From Bacteroidales bacterium (GTDB lineage: Bacteria > Bacteroidota > Bacteroidia > Bacteroidales > UBA4417), in contig JAURYB010000168.1 in the NCBI GenBank assembly GCA_030654075.1, positions 1 to 47,623 of the forward strand: a DNA stretch of 47,623 nucleotides. Direction: 5' to 3'. The number at the start of each line of letters is the position of its first letter. Positions within the stretch are counted from its first letter, which is position 1. The notes under the pieces are model-generated. The model did not search any database. It was not told where the DNA came from and saw nothing but the letters and a program-made list of their open reading frames with translations. Of this stretch, positions 1-8,316 are shown one piece after another. A program made the position numbers and the translations under genes.

Positions 1-2736
1 CGAATACAGGTAAACAGTGCCTGTAGCAGGCGCGTTGTGGGTTACACGGATAATACCATTATCGGAAACTACTCTTATACCGGAAGCATTTAGTTCATTA
101 ACAGCAGTTACAGATGCAAAACTTAGAAGGAAACGATTTTCAGCATCGCCGGGAGCGGCATCGAAGGTATAAACAGGGTTTAACCTCAGATCCTGCGAGG
201 TTCCCAATTTCAAGTCATCCAGACGAACTGGCAGTGAAGCGTCGAAGCTTTCGATACCCGAAACATTAATCGTGTAGCTGGTTGATGCGCCGACTTTAAG
301 GCCAAGAGCTACATTTGAGTTTGTGGTATAATCAGGTAAGGTATTTACAGCTGCTTTTTCGGTAGGTAGAATTGAATACAATTGTGGAGCGGCATCTAAA
401 CCGGCTCTTTTGTATGCATCAAATGCCTGGTCGAAGTTTGCGGTTGCTTCCGTATTAAACCTTACATAGGTTTTATCGGAATAATTGTTTCCTGCTATTG
501 AAAGTGAAAGCATCTGAGCAACACTGTTGCTGCTTTTGTAGAATGTACCACCATGAACTTTGGCTGCGTTGTCAAGCGTAAGGTCATTTGACGCATCAGT
601 TGTCCTTACAAAAAATCCCTGAAGCGAAGCGATGGTGCCAGGAATGTCAGCAGTACCAATGGTAGGAGTTACATAATTTCCACCGTCCCAAACGTATGCA
701 AATGCATTCATGTTTGTTGGCAGACTAAATAAAGCAGGGGCTATTCCGCAAGGATAAGGATTACCAACCAGGTGCCAGCCTGCTGTATAGTTAGGATCAA
801 TGACAGATGATGGTGTAAAACTCAGATCAGTATAGCTTACCGGGCTGCTCATCAGCGTGCCTGCGAAAACAAGGTCGCGGCTTCCTGTAAGATAATTAAT
901 GGCGTATCCCTGACCCGATGTTACATCATCATCCGTAACAAGCCTTTCCCATGCGCCTATGGATTCGTTGTAACCATCCACATAAGCTCCTTCAAAACAT
1001 GAACCGATTGATGCCGGTATGCTTTCTTCGATAGGAGAAATAAAGAGGTGCCATTTGTCATCAGTAGCATCGGAAATGGTGCGGTTAACGGTGGCACTTA
1101 CACCAGAATTATTTTGTATTAATGTACCTTCAGAGTTAATTACTAGTCCTGCAGGGCCGTTGGAGTTGGCAAGAGCACCGGAAACGGTAAGCGTTTTTCC
1201 TGCATCAATGGTAATTACTCCTCCAGCTTGAATGGTAAGGCTTTTGCATTCAGCGGATGTTCCGCCGATGATTGGGTCGTTGGAAACATCAGGGACCGTT
1301 ATATCAGCCATTAAAGTAGGCGCCATAGTGGGGGCCCAGTTTGAGGCGGTTTCCCAACTATTATTGGTTTCTCCGGTCCAGGTTAACATCACATAAGGAT
1401 CAGCCCCGTATTTATACTCATATGCACCCATATCAATCGTCCCTGTTGCACCTGTAGTTTTATTTAATTTCCGGGGAAATCCTGCGCCACGGATATCATA
1501 AACCTGGGAATTGTAGGAATCACTCCCGGCATCAGTACAGGGTGAAATACCTAAAATAGAATATGGATAAGCCGGATTTAATGCCACTCCCGCAAACAGA
1601 GGATCAATAGTGATGCAATTATTAGTGGCTGTAAGCAAACCACCTCTGGTCAAATAAACATCATTAGGGTCGTTTGAATAGCAGGAATAATTCATAGTGA
1701 CCGTTGCAGTGTTAGCTGAACCACCATCAATGTAGAATTGAATGCCATTTGATGATGTGTTTCCCCAAATAATACAATTATTAAAAGTAAGGAATGAATT
1801 ATCGACATATACCCCACCACCAAGCGAAGACGAATTCATACTGAATGTACAGTTTGTGAATACTGGCGAAGAATTATAAGAAATGGCTAATGCGCCACCA
1901 ACGTTTGAAGCTGAATTAGATATAAAAATACAATTAATGATTGTCGGGGAAGCATAGCGGTTAGCCCCTAATGCGCCTGCACCAGCCAGGGCGGAATTTG
2001 ATAAGAATGTACAATTGCTGATTGCTGGTGAACTGTATAAATAATTATATATAGCCCCCGAGTTAGACGTTGCTGAATTAGAAGAAAATAAACAATTGCT
2101 TATAATCGGGCTGGAATAATTATGGTTATAAATGGCTGCACCATACCTGCCTGAATTTGAAGTGAAAGTGCAATTGGATATTTTATAGAGGCACCATGAA
2201 CCATTCATAATCGCACCACCATAAGCATGAAAACTACTCCCATTTGCATTTCCACCTGAAAAGGTAAAACCATCTAATGCTGTTGTTGCATTTTCTATCA
2301 TCATTCCCTCCGGATGATAGAAAACATGGTAACAATTGTCGGTATTATCTCCTTCTACCCCAATGTCGGCACTCAAAATAGTTTCATTGATTTCGCTGTG
2401 GCCAAAGTTTGTACGTTGGGAGATGTTAGTCTCTGTTCCGGCAAAGCCACCATATATGGCAACACCGTTAATCATACGAAAGTGGTTATAACGGGAGCCA
2501 CCTCCTAAACCATAGTCATAACTTGGTTTATATGTTCCTTTTACTACCCACACCTGGTCTCCGAAAACTGCCACATTCAAAGCCGCCTGCATTCCTTCGA
2601 ATGCATTGGCCCAACTGCTGCCATCCTTGGTACCGGAACCGGTGATGGTAACATACCTGACAGCGGCCCGGCTATTTTGCATTAATACTCCTGAAAGCGC
2701 AATCAGTACGATAAGAAATGCAAATAACTTTTTCAT
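1..2736 (-). CDS. T9SS-exported beta-helix surface protein (3' end outside window)
   Basis: The frame is open without a stop from the ATG at 2736 to the left edge (912 codons); the C-terminus lies outside. The protein starts with a signal peptide (MKKLFAFLIVLIAL, ending near SRAA). About residues 30-430 carry repeated short motifs of the type 'ISNCTFxSNSA..GGA', as in right-handed parallel beta-helix proteins (pectate-lyase-like/choice-of-anchor-Q), closing with DMGAYEY. A linker with NSWETASNWAPTM and a beta-rich region containing GWHLVGNPYP follow. The last ~120 residues closely match the region just before the T9SS sorting domain of the next gene upstream on this strand, so a type A sorting signal is expected just beyond the edge. 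Likely a cell-surface or secreted adhesin- or polysaccharide-related protein; the substrate is not evident. The assignment to T9SS is by homology with the 4023-7916 product. Confidence 0.85.
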   Translation of the reverse strand, partial: MKKLFAFLIVLIALSGVLMQNSRAAVRYVTITGSGTKDGSSWANAFEGMQAALNVAVFGDQVWVVKGTYKPSYDYGLGGGSRYNHFRMINGVAIYGGFAGTETNISQRTNFGHSEINETILSADIGVEGDNTDNCYHVFYHPEGMMIENATTALDGFTFSGGNANGSSFHAYGGAIMNGSWCLYKISNCTFTSNSGRYGAAIYNHNYSSPIISNCLFSSNSATSNSGAIYNYLYSSPAISNCTFLSNSALAGAGALGANRYASPTIINCIFISNSASNVGGALAISYNSSPVFTNCTFSMNSSSLGGGVYVDNSFLTFNNCIIWGNTSSNGIQFYIDGGSANTATVTMNYSCYSNDPNDVYLTRGGLLTATNNCITIDPLFAGVALNPAYPYSILGISPCTDAGSDSYNSQVYDIRGAGFPRKLNKTTGATGTIDMGAYEYKYGADPYVMLTWTGETNNSWETASNWAPTMAPTLMADITVPDVSNDPIIGGTSAECKSLTIQAGGVITIDAGKTLTVSGALANSNGPAGLVINSEGTLIQNNSGVSATVNRTISDATDDKWHLFISPIEESIPASIGSCFEGAYVDGYNESIGAWERLVTDDDVTSGQGYAINYLTGSRDLVFAGTLMSSPVSYTDLSFTPSSVIDPNYTAGWHLVGNPYPCGIAPALFSLPTNMNAFAYVWDGGNYVTPTIGTADIPGTIASLQGFFVRTTDASNDLTLDNAAKVHGGTFYKSSNSVAQMLSLSIAGNNYSDKTYVRFNTEATANFDQAFDAYKRAGLDAAPQLYSILPTEKAAVNTLPDYTTNSNVALGLKVGASTSYTINVSGIESFDASLPVRLDDLKLGTSQDLRLNPVYTFDAAPGDAENRFLLSFASVTAVNELNASGIRVVSDNGIIRVTHNAPATGTVYLYS

Positions 2737-2843
2737 AAAATTTAGTTTTAAGAAGATTTCTATTAAACATGACTAAGCTGTAGCGAATACAATATGTATG
2801 GGGTATCTTTATTGGTATTTTACATAAAGCAAGTATTTTTTTT

Positions 2844-3432
2844 ATGACTATCCGCTTGCGTACCTAAACCTCAAAAGGAATAGCTACTCTTCGTTCTGGT
2901 TCGGCAAGCTCTCCGCGTCGCTTTGCGCCTACTTTGCGTTACTCTGCGGTAAAATAAGTTTAAACGCAGAGAATCGCAGAGGTTCTTCGCAGAGGTTCGC
3001 AAAGTCATAGCTTATTCACTAATCTCTTTAATCCCTCTACCAGAAGTAATACATTAAAATTCATCAGTAGTCCTAACTTACAACCTGAAAGTTTGAGGTA
3101 GGTTAAGACTTGAGCAGTATGAATATCATTTAAAGATTCAATTGACTTTACTTCAACAATAACCTTGTGCTCGACAATTAAATCTAACCGATATCCTGCA
3201 TCCAATTTAACTTCCTTGTAGATCAATGGCAGAGATTTTTGTTTTTCAACAAATAAACCCGCTTTTTGCAATTCATAAAATAAACACTCAACATACGCAC
3301 TTTCCAGTAAGCCAGGACCAAGTAATTTATGAACTTCGATGGCACATCCGATTATTTTTCCTGATATTTCATTTTCTGTCATAATTTATGTTTTTACAAT
3401 GAATTTCTTTAGGTATCCAAGCGGATAGTCAT
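2844..3432. mobile_element. GxxExxY-carrying inverted-repeat element
   Basis: The segment is bounded by inverted repeats of about 24 bp: ATGACTATCCGCTTG at 2844-2858, continuing CGTACCTAA, and its complement at 3409-3432 (CAAGCGGATAGTCAT at the very end). The two arms match except for two bases. A 10-bp direct repeat, TA followed by eight T, lies immediately outside both ends (2834-2843 and 3433-3442), as expected for a target-site duplication, although it is low in complexity. The only gene inside is the GxxExxY gene at 3005-3382; there is no transposase. Related pieces lie at 11565-11690 and 14985-15117. The sequence reads as a non-autonomous transposon-like unit; mobility is inferred. Confidence 0.6.
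3005..3382 (-). CDS. GxxExxY family protein (PDDEXK_3)
   Basis: A 125-residue protein with the family signature GLLESAY at residues 24-30 and a PD-(D/E)XK nuclease-like core (R-L-D67 ... E77-V-K79). The family is widespread in environmental Bacteroidota and is often found as a stray cassette between genes; its biological role is not established, and nuclease activity is only suggested by fold prediction. The length is typical, so the gene looks intact. The ATG at 3382 is the only sensible start. It sits alone inside an inverted-repeat-bounded insertion between two T9SS protein genes and is not part of their operon. The last 22 codons reappear as a relic at 11619-11687. Confidence 0.88.
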   Translation of the reverse strand: MTENEISGKIIGCAIEVHKLLGPGLLESAYVECLFYELQKAGLFVEKQKSLPLIYKEVKLDAGYRLDLIVEHKVIVEVKSIESLNDIHTAQVLTYLKLSGCKLGLLMNFNVLLLVEGLKRLVNKL

Positions 3433-3671
3433 TATTTTTTTTATACAAGTTTTTTAACAAAACAAGAAAACGTAATCCAAAAAAAAACCCAAATAAATCA
3501 GTTTGCTTTCAAAATGCCATGTATTTCATCGTAATAATGTAGAAGGTTGATGGGAATAAAGATAGGGAATTTTAACACTAAAATATTTTTAATTTTTCGT
3601 AACTAATCAGTCTGCTATAAAGCTATTTTATCACGACTTTAATTGAATTGATTAGTTACCAATACACCACA

Positions 3672-3711
3672 AAAAAAAACAGTTACCCGTTGAAACGGAT
3701 AACTGTTTTTA
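3672..3711 (-). terminator. Intrinsic terminator after the small secreted peptide gene
   Basis: Read on the minus strand, CAGTTATCCGTT, a three-base loop and ACGGGTAACTG form an 11-12 bp stem (one G-U type mismatch), followed by a run of nine T. It lies about 35 nt beyond the stop codon at 3746 and would end transcripts covering 7916-3746. Confidence 0.75.
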
Positions 3712-3745
3712 AAACCTCCCTGCGGGAAGCAGAGAGAAGATGTAT

Positions 3746-3982
3746 TTATGCTACCTCGTCTTCTTCGGAGCGGGCAACATACACTTTTCGTGAAGCGTAA
3801 GCTACGGCTAATGTGAGCAGTATAAATGTGCCGCTACCTACCGGCGCGCCGGCACCTATACGGCCACCGACAACCGGAGTTGAGCCGTCCTGCTGGCCGG
3901 CATGAGGTTGCGCGTTTAGACTTAAGGTAGTTGCAAATACCAGGAAGGCCGTCAGGAAACTATATTGAAGTACTTTTTTCAT
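3746..3982 (-). CDS. Small secreted protein with C-terminal membrane anchor (PID-CTERM-like)
   Basis: A 78-residue protein. The ATG at 3982 is preferred over an in-frame ATG at 4033 because it starts a clean signal peptide (MKKVLQYSFLTAFLVFATT, cleavage near LNA-QP) and avoids overlapping the upstream gene. After a short Gly/Pro-rich stretch the C-terminus has GAPVGSG, a hydrophobic helix (about residues 51-63), basic residues (SRKVYVAR) and an acidic tail. This Gly-rich motif, helix and basic-cluster layout resembles the short sorting tails called PID-CTERM in Bacteroidota. It lies 40 bp downstream of the large T9SS protein gene and before a strong terminator, so the two are probably co-transcribed. 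Function unknown; the PID-CTERM link is by pattern only. Confidence 0.7.
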   Translation of the reverse strand: MKKVLQYSFLTAFLVFATTLSLNAQPHAGQQDGSTPVVGGRIGAGAPVGSGTFILLTLAVAYASRKVYVARSEEDEVA

Positions 3983-4022
3983 ATCTCTGTTTTTTTTATG
4001 TTTTTGAATCCGGTTTCCCGAC

Positions 4023-7000
4023 TTATTGAACAACTACCATTTTACGAGTAAGTGAAGTTTTGCCGGTAACAACTCTTACCAGGTAAACGCCGGATGAAGC
4101 TGCGCGCAGAGTGGTTTCGCCCTTATTCAGGGTTGAAGTTGCAAGCAGCTGGCCCGAAACCGAATACAGGTAAACAGTGCCTGTAGCAGTCGCGTTGTGG
4201 GTTACACGAATAATACCATTATCGGAAACTACTCTTATACCGGCAGCATTAACTTCATTAACAGCCGTTACTGAAGCAAAGCTTAGCAGGAAACGGTTTT
4301 CAGCATCGCCGGGAGCGGCATCGAAGGTATAAACAGGGTTTAACCTCAGATCCTGCGAGGTTCCCAATTTCAAGTCATCCAGACGAACTGGCAGTGAAGC
4401 GTCGAAACTTTCGATACCCGATACATTAATCGTGTAGGAAGTTGACGCGCCGACTTTAAGGCCAAGAGCGACATTTGAGTTTGTGGTATAATCAGGTAAG
4501 GTATTTACAGTAGCTTTTTCGCCTGGGATAATTGAGTACAACTGAGGTGCTTCAACAATTCCAAACAGTTTGTACGCATCATACTTACCATCGAAATTTT
4601 CTGTAGCCGATGGATTAAATGCTACGATAGCTTTATCCTGGTAGCCATTCCCATTAATGGTAAGGAAAAGAGCATCCTTAGCCACATTGGTGCTTTTGTA
4701 AAAGGATTGGGTGTTGTGAGTACGGGCTGCAGCCGGGATTGTTAATGAAGCATTGTCCGCAGTTGCATGTACGAAGAATCCTTGCATTGCCGGAACAACG
4801 TTGTCTGTCAATGTGCCATAAATATATCCATTAGCATCAGCGGGGACCGCAGGACCTACTAAATAATTGCTACCATCCCATACATAGGCAAAAGCATCAA
4901 CATTATCCATTACCCATGAAGAACTATTCAAGTCTAATGCCGCGGTAAACGGATTACCAAGCAAATGCCAGCCAGGGCCATATCCTGGAGCAGCTACTGT
5001 ATATGAAAGTGAACCTGCAATTTGGTCAACTGTATTAATAGAACCACTGAAAGACAATGGTGTATTGACAGCTTCAAAATTGATAGAATATCCTTTACCG
5101 GAAACAACATTATCAGCATTACCCAATCGGTTCCAAGCACCTGAACTTTCAACATACTCATCAAGCCATGCGCCATCAAAAGTTGGCGAAGCAGCTATTG
5201 AGGCACCGCTGACAGGCAGGCAGAAATAGTGGAAATTTGTACCCCCGGAATAATCGCGGTTTACGGTTGCCAGTACACTGTTATTAGTAATAAGCGAACC
5301 ACCTGAATTAACTACCAGACCAGAAGCGCCGTGTAAGTTAGTAACTGTGCCATTTACCGTTAATGACTTAGTATCACTTATGGTTACTGTTTGAAAATTA
5401 ATAATAGTTAAATCCTTTGTTTCAGCGGCTACATTTACTGTAACATTGCCATCTATAATAGCATCCATTGCTGATGTAGGGATTCCATTGCTCCAATTAC
5501 CGGAAGCGCTCCAGTCACCGGTGCCGGTGAAGGTGGTTGTAGGAATACTTCCAATATCTGTTGATACAGTCCAGCTGCCTGTTAATGATTCGATAAGAGT
5601 ATTGTTTATTGCTCTGATTTCTATCTTATCTATTGTTGTAGCATCAGGACAGACCACAGAAAATAAACCACTGCTTAAAGTGGTCGCAGCAGCAGAAACC
5701 AGTGTTGCTCCACTATAGGCTAAAACGACATGTTTTATCGTGTTATCATAGAAAGCATTACCGCCAAAATTGCCGGATAATGTGAAAGCAGTTGTTATAG
5801 CAGTTGCAGCTGGCAAAAGAGCGGTTAGGTTGTTTACAGGATAAGTAGGTCCTAATCTATCCCGATAAGAGGCTACAGTTGTATTATTATTCCCTCTCTG
5901 AGATACAATCCAGAAAGTGGATGAAGTCGTCGGAGTTCCTGGAACCCTTGGACCATCAGAATAACTTACAGATGTAATGTAAGTATCAGTCGTTTCATCC
6001 CAGCAGGCGTATTGGTTTGTGCCATTATAGAGCCTGAAACGGACATCATCTGTACTATAATTGGATAATGTCATCAACACAGCACTTTCGGAAGTTGCAG
6101 AAGCCAGATCAATATAAGAAGGCCTTGATGTAACAACTGCGGATGGAGCTACAAGTGTCGTGGCATTCGCAGTAGGCACTGTCTCATCCGTTTTGTAGTT
6201 AATATCTGTTCCACTGTTCGTGTAAGGCCAGATTTTAAAATAATAAGGCGTATTTGATAATAATCCAGTAACATTATAAGTTTGAACGCTGCTTGCTACA
6301 TTTTGAATACCTACGTCATTAGCCTGAGAGATCCCATCAACAGGATCAACAAAAGTACCAGTAGTATTCCATTGAATAAGATAACCATTAGGTGTAACAA
6401 CACCAGTTGCATCAGTCCATGTGAGAGGAACAGATGTACTGGTTGCAGTTCCTGCTGCAAAGGCGGTTGCATGATTGGTTGGCTCTGTAAAAAGCGTTGT
6501 AAAACTTGATTCTGCTGATAAAGTAGTGTTTACACTATTTGTTGCATATGCTGCATAATAAATCAAAGTTCCTGAAGGAAGTGAAGTTCTGTTTTGAGTA
6601 AATACTCCTGTTGTGGTACCTCCTTCAGCTACCTTATTGTCAGTAATGGTTACAGGTGAAGTTAAGCTCCATACCGTTCCGCGTTCAGTAATAGCGCTAC
6701 CTCCATCAGAAGTAATATTACCGCCAAGTGTAGCCGATGTTAAACCAATAGCCGTTGCTGTAGGTGTAGTAATTGTAGGCGCAATTGCACCTGCAGAAGT
6801 TGTTTGTGTTAAAGGATTATTAGTGCTTGATGTAATATTGTAAAGTTCGCTTCCTGCAGCACCATTGTATTCGCATACATGAACCATATATTCAGTAGTA
6901 GCAGTTAAACCTGTAATATTAACAGTTGTGCCTGAACCATTATAAACGCAATACCAACCCGTTGATCCGATTTGAGTACCGGAACCAAATGTAGTACTGG

Positions 7001-7916
7001 CAGTGTAGGTTGCATTATCTGCCGGAGCGGCAGTGCCCGTGTTAGCTTGTTTTACAAATACTGCTCTGTTGGCGCCGTTTCCATTTGTCCAGCTTGCTGT
7101 TAAAGATGTACTTGCTACAGAAGAAAATATGATATTAGTAGCTTGAGCTGTTGGAGTAACAAGTGAAACTCCAGCAATATCAGCCCAGGATTGACCAACC
7201 CTGAACCCATCATATACAGCACCAGCAGTAGTTGTTGACTGCCTTAGGCAAACTGACTGTAATTGCGCAGGGTCTGTGTTAATGTCTGTGTTACATGTAA
7301 GAGTTGGTGTTGGTTCAGCCCCTCCTAATATTGGGTTTATAAATAAATATGCTTTATCGTTAAGAGTGCCTAAAACGAATTCATATTTAATAACAATAAG
7401 GTAGGTCGTATTTAGAGTATAAGAATATGGAGTATATTGAATATAAGTTACATTGGTCTTAGTGATGCCAAATCTAAGATTATTTGCTGCATCTCTCTGA
7501 ACATAGAACTTCCCATAAAAACCAGTTACAGTACCACCCGTAGTCAAGCCAAACATCACACTATAATCAGTTGTAAGGCTGGCAGATGTGGGTTTATACA
7601 TAAACGACATATAGATTGAGCCGGTATTTGTACTTGTAAACGCTTTATTAACATCGTCAGAAGTACCGCCAGTAGAAGCTGCATTACTGATGCCAGAACC
7701 TAGATAAGAGGTATAAGTGAGACCGGGTGTGGATATAAGGTAAGGTGTAGCTGTTCCAGAGTGCAAAGTCCAGCCATTCGCGGTTAACGCTGTACCAACT
7801 ATTCCTGTGAAATCATCAGTAAGTAAAGTTTGCCCCCGCCCAATTCCCGGCAGCAGCATAAGAATAACTAAAGCAGCTATCGCATAGCCGCACGAAGAGC
7901 GTAATTTTTTAATCAT
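4023..7916 (-). CDS. Large T9SS-exported multidomain surface protein with Fn3-like domains
   Basis: A 1297-residue protein from the ATG at 7916; the longer in-frame start at 7982 would put 22 polar residues before the signal peptide MIKKLRSSCGYAIAALVIL (cleavage near GRGQ). In order it shows a concanavalin/LamG-like N-terminal region, several fibronectin-III-like domains (for example GLTSATLGGNITSDGG and SVPLTWTDATG), a DWSASGNWSNGIP linker, a beta-rich module with GWHLLGNPF, and a C-terminal type A T9SS sorting domain (VYLYSVSGQLLATS ... SGVYLVRVVTG ... LTRKMVVVQ). It is expected to cross the outer membrane by the type IX system and be attached to the surface or released. The last ~120 codons before the sorting domain are nearly identical to the left-edge gene. 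Ligand unknown; probably an adhesin or matrix protein. Confidence 0.88.
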   Translation of the reverse strand: MIKKLRSSCGYAIAALVILMLLPGIGRGQTLLTDDFTGIVGTALTANGWTLHSGTATPYLISTPGLTYTSYLGSGISNAASTGGTSDDVNKAFTSTNTGSIYMSFMYKPTSASLTTDYSVMFGLTTGGTVTGFYGKFYVQRDAANNLRFGITKTNVTYIQYTPYSYTLNTTYLIVIKYEFVLGTLNDKAYLFINPILGGAEPTPTLTCNTDINTDPAQLQSVCLRQSTTTAGAVYDGFRVGQSWADIAGVSLVTPTAQATNIIFSSVASTSLTASWTNGNGANRAVFVKQANTGTAAPADNATYTASTTFGSGTQIGSTGWYCVYNGSGTTVNITGLTATTEYMVHVCEYNGAAGSELYNITSSTNNPLTQTTSAGAIAPTITTPTATAIGLTSATLGGNITSDGGSAITERGTVWSLTSPVTITDNKVAEGGTTTGVFTQNRTSLPSGTLIYYAAYATNSVNTTLSAESSFTTLFTEPTNHATAFAAGTATSTSVPLTWTDATGVVTPNGYLIQWNTTGTFVDPVDGISQANDVGIQNVASSVQTYNVTGLLSNTPYYFKIWPYTNSGTDINYKTDETVPTANATTLVAPSAVVTSRPSYIDLASATSESAVLMTLSNYSTDDVRFRLYNGTNQYACWDETTDTYITSVSYSDGPRVPGTPTTSSTFWIVSQRGNNNTTVASYRDRLGPTYPVNNLTALLPAATAITTAFTLSGNFGGNAFYDNTIKHVVLAYSGATLVSAAATTLSSGLFSVVCPDATTIDKIEIRAINNTLIESLTGSWTVSTDIGSIPTTTFTGTGDWSASGNWSNGIPTSAMDAIIDGNVTVNVAAETKDLTIINFQTVTISDTKSLTVNGTVTNLHGASGLVVNSGGSLITNNSVLATVNRDYSGGTNFHYFCLPVSGASIAASPTFDGAWLDEYVESSGAWNRLGNADNVVSGKGYSINFEAVNTPLSFSGSINTVDQIAGSLSYTVAAPGYGPGWHLLGNPFTAALDLNSSSWVMDNVDAFAYVWDGSNYLVGPAVPADANGYIYGTLTDNVVPAMQGFFVHATADNASLTIPAAARTHNTQSFYKSTNVAKDALFLTINGNGYQDKAIVAFNPSATENFDGKYDAYKLFGIVEAPQLYSIIPGEKATVNTLPDYTTNSNVALGLKVGASTSYTINVSGIESFDASLPVRLDDLKLGTSQDLRLNPVYTFDAAPGDAENRFLLSFASVTAVNEVNAAGIRVVSDNGIIRVTHNATATGTVYLYSVSGQLLATSTLNKGETTLRAASSGVYLVRVVTGKTSLTRKMVVVQ

Positions 7917-8316
7917 AGTGTTGTGGTTAGTTAGTTCGTTATTTTTGGGTTTACTTTGGTTCAGATATAGAAAAGAGAACACAACCTGCTTATCGCAGTT
8001 GGAGAGTAAAACAAGAAACAGACAAACAAAAAATGTATGTGCAGATTAAATTAATCAGAATAATTAAAAACAATCAAACAGATAATGATTTGCTAAATCT
8101 TCAGAAAGCAAATATATTTTGTTTTTTAATACAAAAAAAAAAATAGAAAAATATTTGTATTAACAAATTGTTACGAATGAGCGTTATAAGCCCCCCCCTC
8201 CCAATCCTGGCTTAGAACTACTCCACACAAGCGAAGGAATCAACTTATTTATTTTTAAGTTGTTATTATTCACAGGCCAGTCTGTACTTATTTCATAGAA
8301 GAACGCAAAAACCCAA
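7917..8316. promoter_or_regulatory. Divergent intergenic region, T9SS gene / PBP1A
   Basis: 400 bp without a gene, very AT-rich, with a C-run (9 of 10 bases) around 8191-8202. On the minus strand TATATTTG at 8116-8109 matches the Bacteroidota -7 consensus TAnnTTTG, about 195 nt before the ATG at 7916, but a well-spaced -33 TTG is lacking. No clear promoter for the plus-strand gene was found. Both promoters must lie here because the flanking genes diverge. Confidence 0.35.

Noticed and set aside
2314..2508. 64-residue plus-strand ORF in the left-edge gene
   Set aside because: The minus-strand frame is open through the whole region with coherent beta-helix repeats.
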